NCBI RefSeq assembly: GCF_013177315.1
Contig: NZ_CP053661.1
Location: forward strand, 1,736,001 to 1,800,000
DNA from: Thermoleptolyngbya sichuanensis A183
GTDB taxonomy: Bacteria > Cyanobacteriota > Cyanobacteriia > Elainellales > Elainellaceae
Length of the DNA stretch: 64,000 nucleotides
Reading direction: 5' to 3'
The notes under the pieces: generated by a model
What the model was told of the DNA's origin: nothing
Seen by the model: the letters and a program-made list of their open reading frames with translations, nothing else
Database searches by the model: none
Shown here: positions 1 through 7,920 of the stretch, in pieces
Numbering within the stretch: position 1 is the first letter of the stretch
Layout: every line of letters starts with the position of its first letter
Made by a program: the position numbers and the translations under genes

Positions 1-681
1 GAGATAGATCAACAGCAAATCGCCTGGACGAAGCTGGCGTGCAAACCGACGGGAAATCCATAGCAACAGGACAAAGCCGGCCAGGTTCCACAGCGACTCG
101 TAGAGAAAGAGTGGGTGAAATCGTGTGCTTTCAGGATACAGGATTATATTGTCATACGGGGGGATGCGGCGGTTTTTCGCGGGATCGGTGCTGTAGTCAA
201 TAGCGAGGCCCCACGGCAGATTGGTGGGCGGCCCGTATAGCTCCTGGTTAATGAAATTGCCCCAGCGACCGATCGCCTGGGCCAGTGGCAACCCCAGCGC
301 GATCGCATCTAGGAAAACCAGTGTAGGAAGTTTGCGGACGCGGGTATAGAGCCAGAGGGCGATCGCCCCAAAGATAAACCCGCCAAAAATATGGATGCCG
401 CCTTCCCATACGCGAAAGATGGAAAGCGGGTCTGAAAGGTAGTCTCCTAGTCGATCGCGCGGCGACTGGATAAAGACGTAGTAGAGCCTCGCCCCCAGAA
501 ACCCTGGCACCAGCACCCAAATCAGCATGTCCCAGAAGTCGTCAGAGGAACGCCCCCGCCGCTCTATTTCGCGACTGGCGACGGTTGCCCCCACAATCAC
601 AGCGATCGCCATCAGTAGCCCATACCAGCGCAGCGCAAACGGGCCAAATTCAAAAATAACGGGGTCAACAGGGGGATGCAT
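1..681 (-). CDS. lgt: Prolipoprotein diacylglyceryl transferase, 3' part missing
   Basis: Lgt transfers the diacylglyceryl group of phosphatidylglycerol to the lipobox cysteine of prolipoproteins in the plasma membrane. Reading the minus strand from ATG at 681 gives 227 residues that run open to the window edge. Several hydrophobic spans are visible, with the family signature GRWGNFINQE at residues 138-147 (essential Arg/Asn/Glu region) and an HxFGG segment near residue 97. The start is chosen because the N-terminus MHPPVDPVIFEFGP matches cyanobacterial Lgt proteins. About 50 residues are missing at the C-terminus. A likely client is the lipobox-bearing efflux adaptor encoded near 17 kb. Identification is firm from the signature. 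Confidence 0.93.
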   Translation of the reverse strand, partial: MHPPVDPVIFEFGPFALRWYGLLMAIAVIVGATVASREIERRGRSSDDFWDMLIWVLVPGFLGARLYYVFIQSPRDRLGDYLSDPLSIFRVWEGGIHIFGGFIFGAIALWLYTRVRKLPTLVFLDAIALGLPLAQAIGRWGNFINQELYGPPTNLPWGLAIDYSTDPAKNRRIPPYDNIILYPESTRFHPLFLYESLWNLAGFVLLLWISRRFARQLRPGDLLLIYL

Positions 682-720
682 AACCAAAACGTCTATTGCG
701 CTCGCTTTATCAGGTGTTCG

Positions 721-813
721 CTGGATCTGTATTTACTGGATCTGTATTTACTGGATCTGTATTTACTGGATTTACTGGATCTGCGTTCACTGGATCTGTG
801 TTCACTGGATTTT
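721..813. repeat. 15-bp tandem array upstream of lgt
   Basis: The unit CTGGATCTGTATTTA occurs three times perfectly (721-765). A 9-bp truncated copy, two diverged 15-bp copies (775-804) and a final partial copy follow. The array lies in the leader or promoter region of lgt, which starts at 681 on the minus strand. Confidence 0.9.
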
Positions 814-852
814 GATTTCGCTCGGTCAGGGCAGCGCGAAATCAGCCTCAAC

Positions 853-894
853 TTTTAGGTGGCAGGTTTTTAGGTGGCAGGTTTTTAGGTGGCA
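853..894. repeat. Second 15-bp tandem array upstream of lgt
   Basis: The unit TAGGTGGCAGGTTTT is present as two full copies (856-870, 871-885) plus a 9-bp partial copy. It is unrelated in sequence to the array 40 bp away but has the same 15-bp period. Confidence 0.9.
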
Positions 895-1140
895 CCGGAC
901 ATTTTGCTTGCCCTGCACTCTGCCCTTTGCAACTTGGCTCACTCGCTCTTCACTATATCAAGCCCCCAGGACGGTTGGGTGTGGGGAATGTGCTGCGATC
1001 GCAGGCGCAAGAGCCCTAGGTTGTCCCCATAGCAAAAGCCGTTTGTACAGAAGCGGACATAAAGCAATGGGCACAGACGGGACAAATAAGCCTTTCCCAA
1101 CTGCACCCTGTTCAGCCTGATCTAGCCCAATTCACCTGGC

Positions 1141-1893
1141 CTATCCGCGCTCCACCGGACGAACCCCCGCCAACTGCTCTGGGATACCTAAAATTGGGCA
1201 GTGTGTGTTGGCTCTGAGCTTGTTGACCAGTGGATGAGCTTTGGTGCTACAGCCCAGCACCATCAGGCCCGCGCCCACTTCTTGGGCAACTTGATGGAGT
1301 TCGGCATCCGTTGCGCCAAACCGGAGGTGTGCTTCCAGAGAGCCGCGCCACTCTTCGGCCAGACAGCGAGCCTGCCAGAGGATACAGTCCGCCTGTTCCA
1401 GCAGATTTTGCGCTGGTGGTTCGGCAGGGTTGATGTAGCAATCGGTCAAGCAAGCTGGGTTGGCGTGGTAGTGGATATGCGTACTGAGCGGGACGAACGA
1501 TTCTGCCGGAGTCAGTCGAGGCAAGGTCAGGGTGTTGCCCACGCGCTCGGTCTGTCGTTCTAGCGTTGCTGTTTGGCGCGATCGCGCTCTTTGCGATTTC
1601 TGAGAAGGTTGGGGCGATTGCCCATTAAGCAGCCGATCGACCACGTACACCACATGCACCATGACCTGCTTCTGCGTTGCCAACCGGGTTTGGTGAGCAA
1701 TCCACAGCGTTAAATCCAGTGCCACCTGGCTATTGGGCGATCCGTTGTAGCCAATGACCAGATTCACCGTCTCATCTGACTGGGTTTCTGCGGTATCCAG
1801 CGTCGTCTTGCCAGATGCCAGCAGCATTTGCTCCACCAACTCAGGCTGCCCCAGGGCATTTTGCAGACGCATCAGCATCGACTTAATCTTCAC
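1141..1893 (-). CDS. Universal stress protein (UspA family)
   Basis: This is a 250-residue cytoplasmic UspA-fold protein of the long cyanobacterial type. After about 40 N-terminal residues the fold starts with VNLVIGYNGSPNSQVALDL, followed by a WIAHQTRL helix. It ends with a GAGLMVLGCSTK segment that corresponds to the usual nucleotide-contact loop, then CPILGIP. The open frame reaches back to a TTG at 1917. GTG at 1893 is preferred because a GAGG Shine-Dalgarno lies 8 nt upstream, but ATG codons 5 and 7 residues further in are also possible. The middle (residues about 85-140) is rich in Gln, Ser and Arg and probably disordered. The specific stress role cannot be read from sequence. Confidence 0.8.
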   Translation of the reverse strand: MKIKSMLMRLQNALGQPELVEQMLLASGKTTLDTAETQSDETVNLVIGYNGSPNSQVALDLTLWIAHQTRLATQKQVMVHVVYVVDRLLNGQSPQPSQKSQRARSRQTATLERQTERVGNTLTLPRLTPAESFVPLSTHIHYHANPACLTDCYINPAEPPAQNLLEQADCILWQARCLAEEWRGSLEAHLRFGATDAELHQVAQEVGAGLMVLGCSTKAHPLVNKLRANTHCPILGIPEQLAGVRPVERG

Positions 1894-3693
1894 AATACTC
1901 ACCTCGTCAGAAAACAATAGACCGACAGAACTTCAAAACAAAGCTAAAAAAGCCAAACCCGCTAAAACTGGGAACGCGGCAGAGATCGAGCAACTCAATT
2001 GCTAAAGAAGCCAGCGCAGGAAATGCAGTCGGCTTCTGCTTAACCAGCGCTCTTGATACAGCGCCCCTTTGGAGACAACCCTCCTACAAGCGGCACTCTG
2101 GCTTCATTGTCCAGACTTACAAGACAGAATTTTGAAGATACAACTCCCTAAATCTGTCAGAACAAGACTGCTGACCCTCGTGGCGATCGCCCATCGGAGC
2201 ATCAATCGCTATCACCAGACCAGAGGTGAACCCTCCGCACAGGCGGCAGCCTTCTCGGCCAAGTGGCCTAGAAACATAGGTTCTGCTCAGAACTCGCAAA
2301 AGGTTCAGCGCGAACCCGCCCCATTTCTATGAAGCGACTTGCCCCAGCCAACTTGTTTGAAATCACTCAAAGGACTCCATCTCAACCAGAGAATCCTGAG
2401 AAGAAAATCTCCAGGAGAGACGTTGCCAATTACCAACTTCTATATCCGCCTATAACCACTTGTAGCCTCCTCAGAAAAACGCCACATGCAACGATCCAGC
2501 AGGCAGAGTGTGCAAGCTGGAGGCTCTATCAGTTCTGAGGACACTGAATAACTTTGCTTCAGTCTCCTCCCAAAGCCGACGGAGTTAGCTGACGGGCTAG
2601 GGCTGAGAGGTGCCCCTCGTTGAGTACGGTAGAGCAATGTCATGAAACCTAGACAGAACCAGTTTCACTATACGCGGCAGATCGAAAAGCTGCCTTCTAC
2701 CGCACGAAAGATACGCCCCAAAGGATGGTTCCTCCGCTTCTGGTGTGCTGCACAAAGGGGCGATCGCGCACATCGCGCACTGCTAAACATGAACGCTGCC
2801 GGGACAGAGTAACGTCCCCAAAGGCAGCCCCTGCTCGAGACAAGGATCTCAAGGGGCTAGCTTAGCAAACCACCGCAATTGTCAGACCTCGAATTAGGCT
2901 GATGCATCTAGAGCTGTTCAAACATACCCTAACAATGATTGTCAGGAATCGTCAACAAAACAAAAAATATCGTTAGGTTTCCAAAAAGATCAGCCTCACC
3001 CATCAATGCCTAGAGGGAGGCGGGCGAGGCTGGAGACGCAGTTAGGAGGTATCTTGTCCATAAGATTACTCGCAGATTTCCAAATTGCGCTGCCTTTTAA
3101 GATGTTCTTAAGTTTGTAGTGCCAATTTGGCGAAAATCCTTCAATTTTCGTTTCAAAGAATACATATAGGACTTACGCAGTTGGACAATTTCTCGCGGGC
3201 GCAGCCCGCGAGAAATTGTCCAAAACCCAAAGAGCTTATCGCAAGTGCGTAAGTCCTGACATATTCGCGGTCTGCAAGTGCTGGCTGAAGAGGATCTGGC
3301 ACCCTCAGCCTTTCAATCATGGCGGCAAAATGCCAGCTTTCTGAACCTATCGTCTGGCTGCATATCGCTGCGATTTGCTTGCAGGGAGCTAAACATTCCA
3401 GCGGGCATTTTACGGTCATTTTAGTAGAGAATGACTTGGAGCTTCCTCCATCACTTGCTTTACAAAAAGCGGAACGGACTTAATTTGAACTTCACGCAAA
3501 AATGACGAAGTATTTAACCTTAAAGACAATCAATTGTAAGTATTAGCACAAATCTATTCTTGCGCTGAGGATGCTGCCTTTTATTGCGTAAGCCGCCGCC
3601 GAGGGGAAAACTCTGACAGCGGCTTATGCATTTAAAGTCCTCTTAAGGGGACTCCTTGCATTGCTAGAGAGCGCTGCGGAGCCCAAAGGTGGC
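1894..3693. other. Gene-poor 1.8-kb region
   Basis: No open frame here has recognisable homology or good coding character. The region contains a MITE-like palindrome (3168-3257) and a stretch at about 2530-2880 with several short stem-loops, such as a GGCAG/CTGCC hairpin near 2680 and an AGCCCCT/AGGGGCT pair near 2825-2870. These might belong to an untranslated RNA, but no known RNA family was recognised. The DNA after 3430 is AT-richer. A weak frame at 3153-3419 (minus) is partly made by the palindrome and is not called. Confidence 0.5.
3168..3257. mobile_element. 90-bp MITE-like element with terminal inverted repeats
   Basis: The ends are perfect 12-bp inverted repeats (AGGACTTACGCA and TGCGTAAGTCCT). 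Inside is a perfect palindrome with 20-bp arms and a 3-nt loop (3181-3223). The flanks carry ACATAT on both sides (3162-3167 and 3259-3264), possibly a target duplication or an outer repeat arm. There is no coding capacity, so a transposase would have to act in trans. The terminal sequence is of a type seen in cyanobacterial miniature elements; I infer a MITE. Confidence 0.75.
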
Positions 3694-4563
3694 TCAAGTA
3701 GAAGGGCTGATCTTGGCGATCGCCTGGGAAGGCGGCATCACCACCTTCTTGGCCAGTCCTGTCGCGCGAAGCACCTGGATTGCCCACCAAGTCATGTCGA
3801 TTTCCCACCAGCGCAGACCTGCCTTGGCCATGTTGGGGTAAGTGTGGTGGTTATTGTGCCAGCCTTCGCCATAGGCAAAAAGGGCAGCCCACCAGAGATT
3901 ACGAGAGTTGTCGTCGGAGTCAAAGTTGCGATAGCCGAACATATGGGTGGCAGAGTTGATGAACCAAGTGCTGTGCCACACCAAAACCGTCCTGACAAAG
4001 ATGCCGTACAGCACAAACTGCCAGCCGCCGAGGGCATACAGCACGGCTGCCAGAGGGATTTGCAAGAACAGGAAGTAGCGATCGAGGAACTGGTAATAGG
4101 GATCACGCGCCATGTCTGGGGCAAAGCGGCGATAGGCTTCTTTGTTAAAGAATTCTTCGCGGGGGAAGATCATCCACAGCAGGTGGCTCCACCAAAAGCC
4201 CAGGCTGGCGGCGTAGGGGTCTTTTTCTTCCTCTTCGGTGTGGGCATGGTGCAGGCGGTGGCTCGCAACCCAGAAGATAGGGCCGCCTTCTACAGCGAGA
4301 GCACCGATGGTGCCCAGGATGTATTCCAGCCATTTGGGAACCTGAAAGCTGCGGTGCGTCAGCAGGCGATGATAGCCCAAACAGATGCCAATGCTGGCGG
4401 TGAGCCAGTGCAAAAACAGCATGACCCCCAGGGCTGCCCAGGAGAAGTGGAATGGGGCAGTGAGCGCAAGAATGTGGTACACCCCAAAGAAAAAGACGTG
4501 TCCCCAACTCAACGGGGGTAGTTTGATACCCTTGAGCGTGGGGCTAAATGAAATCAATGACAT
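3694..4563 (-). CDS. desC: Acyl-lipid delta-9 fatty acid desaturase
   Basis: DesC introduces the first double bond at position 9 of glycerolipid-bound fatty acids in cyanobacterial membranes, using ferredoxin-derived electrons and a di-iron centre. The 289 residues carry the three histidine boxes in order: HRLLTH (65-70), HRLHH (102-106) and HNNHH (236-240). Hydrophobic pairs lie between them, as expected for a four-span desaturase. The length is typical of DesC. An AAGGA Shine-Dalgarno precedes the ATG. The gene is divergent from a TetR regulator, and the shared 268-bp gap holds two operator-like palindromes. Transcriptional control by that regulator is inferred. Confidence 0.93.
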   Translation of the reverse strand: MSLISFSPTLKGIKLPPLSWGHVFFFGVYHILALTAPFHFSWAALGVMLFLHWLTASIGICLGYHRLLTHRSFQVPKWLEYILGTIGALAVEGGPIFWVASHRLHHAHTEEEEKDPYAASLGFWWSHLLWMIFPREEFFNKEAYRRFAPDMARDPYYQFLDRYFLFLQIPLAAVLYALGGWQFVLYGIFVRTVLVWHSTWFINSATHMFGYRNFDSDDNSRNLWWAALFAYGEGWHNNHHTYPNMAKAGLRWWEIDMTWWAIQVLRATGLAKKVVMPPSQAIAKISPST

Positions 4564-4760
4564 AGATCATCCTTAGTGATGAGGCTTGCAGGCCTACTGG
4601 GCGATCGCAATATTTAGCTAATAAACAGGTTCCAGAAGAAAAAAGTCGGTCAAGCAGGAGGTTAAAAGATGTCCTGAACAAAAAGTACCGATGGCTTTTT
4701 AACTAGCTCGCTGGGGTGCATCCTGCCTTTTTGGTAAAGTTGTCGCTACAGTAGGGGTAA

Positions 4761-4777
4761 TGCAAGTGCTACTTACA
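4761..4777. promoter_or_regulatory. Candidate TetR operator O1
   Basis: TGCAAGTGCTACTTACA is an inverted repeat with 7-bp arms and a 3-bp spacer (one mismatch). It matches the second site at 4808-4824 in both arms. It lies mid-gap, about 200 bp upstream of desC and 55 bp upstream of the regulator's start. Confidence 0.6.
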
Positions 4778-4807
4778 TCCTGAGCTTAGCAGTAGTCAAC
4801 CTTTCTG

Positions 4808-4824
4808 TGCAAGTTTCACTTGCA
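4808..4824. promoter_or_regulatory. Candidate TetR operator O2, next to the regulator's start codon
   Basis: TGCAAGTTTCACTTGCA is a perfect 7-3-7 inverted repeat ending 7 bp before the regulator's ATG (4832). It lies 47 bp, centre to centre, from O1. The position suits autorepression. Size and symmetry are typical of TetR-family operators; binding is inferred. Confidence 0.65.
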
Positions 4825-4831
4825 TTTGTCT

Positions 4832-5542
4832 ATGTCGGATCGACGCACCTCCAACCGCCAACGCCTGATTCAGGTTGCTGTGGATTTATTCATGACGCAA
4901 GGCGTAGCAGAAACCACGACGCGGCAAATTGCTGAGCAGGCTGGTGTCAATGAAGTGACGCTGTTTCGTCACTTTGGCAATAAACATGGACTGCTGCTGG
5001 CGGTGATGCAAGACAAAGAGGCCCTGAGCCGTTTGGGCATGGCCTTAGGCCAACAATCGACCCAAATGGGCAGCGCTTCGCAAGCCATCAAAGATTATGC
5101 CAATGTTCACCTACAGGCGCTAGAACAAATTCAGGAATTTGTGCGATCGCTCATTGGTGAAGCAGGGCACTATCCTGATGAAAACCGACGCGCGCTGGGA
5201 CGGGGGTTGCTCCAGGCCAATCGCTACACGGCACAATACCTCGCAACAATCATGGAGCATGAGCAGCTACAAACCTGTCTGCCAACTGAAAAATTGGCTA
5301 GTCTTCTTAACAGTATGCTACTGGGCTACGCAGTCCTAGAATTTACCAGTGAATTTAATAATTTATGGCCGAGTCGAGAGAGTTTTATTGAAGCACTGGT
5401 GGAACTGTTTATGTACGGGGCGATCGCCCAACCGCCCACCGCATCCACCCCCCCGACCGCGCCGCCACCAGCCGCGCCGTCCAATGCCCCCACAAAGCGC
5501 CCATCCTCAGTCAATCTGACCCATCCCAGCGAAAAACCATAG
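4832..5542 (+). CDS. TetR/AcrR family transcriptional regulator
   Basis: This is a 236-residue regulator. Residues about 5-60 form the TetR DNA-binding domain with the recognition segment TTRQIAEQAGVNEVTLFRHF. An all-helical ligand-binding and dimerisation domain follows (about 65-200). The final 40 residues are a Pro/Ala/Thr-rich tail, probably disordered. The frame extends upstream to a TTG at 4820, but that codon sits inside the palindrome at 4808-4824, so ATG 4832 is preferred. No clear Shine-Dalgarno is visible. The divergent arrangement with desC and the two matching palindromes suggest that it regulates itself and possibly lipid desaturation. The ligand is unknown. Confidence 0.85.
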   Translation: MSDRRTSNRQRLIQVAVDLFMTQGVAETTTRQIAEQAGVNEVTLFRHFGNKHGLLLAVMQDKEALSRLGMALGQQSTQMGSASQAIKDYANVHLQALEQIQEFVRSLIGEAGHYPDENRRALGRGLLQANRYTAQYLATIMEHEQLQTCLPTEKLASLLNSMLLGYAVLEFTSEFNNLWPSRESFIEALVELFMYGAIAQPPTASTPPTAPPPAAPSNAPTKRPSSVNLTHPSEKP

Positions 5543-5581
5543 CTTCAAAATCGTGGGGTTGGAGGAAGTGGAGTCATTTGT

Positions 5582-5637
5582 CAAAAAACCGCGTGATGGA
5601 GCGTCAAAGCCCTCAAGCCCCAATCCTTCATCACGCG
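5582..5637 (-). terminator. Rho-independent-type terminator of the META-domain gene
   Basis: On the minus strand 9-bp arms (CGCGTGATG and CATCACGCG) enclose a 30-nt loop and are followed by GGTTTTTTG. The structure sits just after the stop codon of the minus-strand gene ending at 5646, between two convergent genes. Confidence 0.55.
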
Positions 5638-5645
5638 AACTGGTT

Positions 5646-6167
5646 CTACCACAGACCCCGAACGGCGATCGGCGCAAAGCGCAATTCTCCCGATTCACGC
5701 TCGTTTTGATATGAAACGATCAAGATTCCCTGGGGATCAATTTCATAGCGCTGAGCGCCCTGCAACGCCGTCAGATAGCGAAACTCTTGATCCATCAAAA
5801 AGCTCTCGCAGGCGCGTTGGGTTGAGGCTAGAGGACTAATGCTCAATTGGCTCCCTATAGTTTGATAGCGGCCGGTGAACTGATTGCAGCCGCCAAACCC
5901 AGACAGGCGATCGCCCACAAACTCCGCCGTCAGCCGCACATCTTGCGACGGCACTCCCGGCTCAATCCCAGCCATCGACACGAGCCGCCAGCTCCCACTG
6001 AGGGGGGGTGCCTGCGCCACCTGCGGGCGGGCCACGCTGACCTGCGCCAGAGCAGGATGCGCGATGCCCACACTCGTCAGCCCCATCGCCAAGGCCGCTA
6101 ACCCGCACGCCAATTTGGATGTCAACGCCGGTTTGTTAGTAGAGGTGTGACTAGATTTAGCGTTCAT
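5646..6167 (-). CDS. Secreted META-domain (HslJ-like) protein
   Basis: This is a 173-residue exported protein. The N-terminus has a hydrophobic signal segment (residues about 19-40) with an ALA cleavage motif at 39-41. The META domain follows from about residue 56: LSGSWRLVSMAG, then FGGCNQFTGRY, then CESFLMDQEFRYLTAL, and a final strand ending GELRF. META domains are small beta-rich modules found in HslJ and in periplasmic proteins linked to stress or inhibitor resistance. Catalysis is not expected. The two cysteines in FGGC and RACES are typical of the family. It ends in a terminator shared with a convergent gene. Its exact function is unknown. Confidence 0.8.
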   Translation of the reverse strand: MNAKSSHTSTNKPALTSKLACGLAALAMGLTSVGIAHPALAQVSVARPQVAQAPPLSGSWRLVSMAGIEPGVPSQDVRLTAEFVGDRLSGFGGCNQFTGRYQTIGSQLSISPLASTQRACESFLMDQEFRYLTALQGAQRYEIDPQGILIVSYQNERESGELRFAPIAVRGLW

Positions 6168-6611
6168 AAAGATGCCTCAAAATCCTTTCTAAACAGCAAA
6201 TCTGCAAAAACAGCACCCAAGCATCATAAACGCTCTAGCTGCGGTTTTCTGGCTGGAACTAATTAGGCAGATTACGCGGTCTAAAGAAGGAAGACTACAT
6301 TTTGGGAGATTCATCGAAACTTTACAAAGTGGGGTTTACGTGTGCCTTGCCCTGCAAAGCGTTGATTTCCAGGGATTGCAGGTCTCTGAGCAAAGCTATG
6401 TAACTGGGGGTGATTACAGAGAACGGGGGCGATCGCCCTCACCCTGCATTCAACCCAACATTCCGTGATACCCTTCTGTAAAGAATCGTAGCGACGGTTT
6501 TGCTGCGAATTTTTCGATTGTTTCGCCTGTAATCCCCGAAAAACCAGTCCCATCTGTCTTCAATTTTGTTCTTGGTCCTGAACAATCTGTCTCTGTCGGT
6601 GTGAGGTTGTT
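6168..6611. other. Intergenic region between divergent genes
   Basis: This 444-bp gap separates two divergently transcribed exported-protein genes and must contain both promoters. No RNA gene or credible small protein was found. Confidence 0.5.
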
Positions 6612-7826
6612 GTGATTCAAACGCTGAAATACACAGGCTTTTTGCAAGCCCTCGTCAAGCTGGGTTTCAAACTGGGCAAACGCTCCTGGTGGCTGACGGC
6701 AGTGCTGTGGCTAGTGGCGATCGCCCCTGCACGCGCCGAGCTTGACCTGCGCGTGTCGATCGAGCGCGACGTGCCCGCCGTGCAAATTGGCAGCAACACC
6801 GCCTCTGTTCTCAAAGATGGCTCCGGGCGGGTGCTGGGGCAACTCCCCCAGGGAACGTCGCTTATTGCCACGCCCGACACCGCAGGACTAAAAATCAACG
6901 ACTGGCAACTCAGCGCCGTCTGGCTAGAGCCGCAAAACGGCGGATTTGTCTACATCGACAACCCCAACGACAACACGCGCGGTCGCTACTATCGCGGGCG
7001 AGTGCTGGTAGTGCCTACCTCCTCTGGGCTAACCGCTGTAAATTATGTTGACCTGGAGGAATACCTCTACAGTGTGGTAGGCAGCGAAATGCCCGCAAGC
7101 TGGCATCTAGAAGCCCTGAAGGCCCAGGCCGTTGCTGCCCGCACCTATGCCCTCTATCAGCGGCAGACTAGTGGCAACACCGTCTTCGACCTAGGCAACA
7201 CCACACGCTGGCAGGCCTATGGCGGCGCAGAAAAAGAAGCCAGCAGCACAATCGCTGCTGTGCGGGCAACCCGTGGGCAAGTGCTAACCTATAACGGACA
7301 ACTTATAAACGCGGTTTATCACTCCTCCTCTGGCGGCCATACGGAAAACTCCGAGGACGTGTGGGTCAGTCCGCTGCCCTACCTACGCGGCGTGCCCGAC
7401 TATGACCAAGCGGCTCCCGTGTTCCAGTGGACGGAAACCTTTACGGCTGAGCAGATGCGGCAGCGCATTACGGGCGTGGGCAATATCCTCCGGTTTGAAC
7501 TGGTTCAGGCTTCGCCCAATCAGCGGTTGCGGCGGGTGCGCGTGGTGGGGGACTCAGGCAGCAGAGAGCTAACGGGCGATCAGATGCGACAGGCGCTGAA
7601 TCTCCGCAGCACCCTGTTTACAATTCAACCCCAAGCAGGTCAGGTGGCCAGCGCTCAGGGCGCAGCGGCTCCCCTTAGCTTCCAGGTGACGGGGCGGGGC
7701 TTTGGGCATGGCATTGGCATGAGCCAGTATGGTGCGTTTGGCATGGCCTCCCAAGGCTCCAGCTATCGAGACATCGTGACGCATTACTATCGCGGGGCGA
7801 TTCTGTCGCGCATTCGGGTGCAATAG
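6612..7826 (+). CDS. SpoIID/LytB-domain protein, exported
   Basis: This is a 404-residue protein of the SpoIID family. In Bacillus SpoIID is a peptidoglycan lytic transglycosylase; the cyanobacterial members are presumed to act on the cell wall. A signal peptide is visible (WWLTAVLWLVAIAPARA, ending at about residue 42). A beta-rich N-terminal part follows. The SpoIID domain covers about residues 125-400, with EYLYSVVGSEMP, the helix AQAVAARTYAL, the segment YHSSSGGHTE and the closing GRGFGHGIGMSQYGA motif. The start is GTG at 6612. Cell-wall hydrolysis at septa or during growth is an inference from the family. Confidence 0.85.
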   Translation: MIQTLKYTGFLQALVKLGFKLGKRSWWLTAVLWLVAIAPARAELDLRVSIERDVPAVQIGSNTASVLKDGSGRVLGQLPQGTSLIATPDTAGLKINDWQLSAVWLEPQNGGFVYIDNPNDNTRGRYYRGRVLVVPTSSGLTAVNYVDLEEYLYSVVGSEMPASWHLEALKAQAVAARTYALYQRQTSGNTVFDLGNTTRWQAYGGAEKEASSTIAAVRATRGQVLTYNGQLINAVYHSSSGGHTENSEDVWVSPLPYLRGVPDYDQAAPVFQWTETFTAEQMRQRITGVGNILRFELVQASPNQRLRRVRVVGDSGSRELTGDQMRQALNLRSTLFTIQPQAGQVASAQGAAAPLSFQVTGRGFGHGIGMSQYGAFGMASQGSSYRDIVTHYYRGAILSRIRVQ

Positions 7827-7872
7827 CGTTGGCTGATTGCGTTCTGCCCAGGCGGTTCTGCTCGTAGCGGTT

Positions 7873-7920
7873 CTATCTACAGGGTTTATTTGGTTCTATC
7901 TACAGGGTCTATCTACAGGG
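7873..7920. repeat. Tandem copies of the aspartoacylase gene end, with stop codon
   Basis: CTATCTACAGGG occurs at 7873-7884, 7896-7907 and 7909-7920. The last copy contains the stop codon (7913-7915) and final codons of the minus-strand gene. The other two reproduce that 3' end downstream of it. Confidence 0.85.

Larger units (their letters stand above)
682..1140. other. Intergenic region between lgt and a stress-protein gene
   Basis: No convincing gene is seen. The left half is occupied by two tandem arrays (721-813 and 853-894). The open frames that cross the arrays have repetitive translations in every frame and look fortuitous. The rest, to 1140, is unremarkable single-copy DNA with one HIP1-like site. 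Confidence 0.6.

Noticed and set aside
527-1120. A 197-codon open frame across the lgt upstream arrays
   Set aside because: Its translation is mostly WICIYWICIYW-type repeat read from the tandem DNA, with no domain. The lgt gene on the other strand overlaps its start.
3153-3419. 88-codon minus-strand frame
   Set aside because: About a third of it is the MITE palindrome in translation, and the remainder has no recognisable similarity.
3661-4521. 286-codon plus-strand frame opposite desC
   Set aside because: It is antisense to a clear desaturase gene whose histidine boxes are intact.
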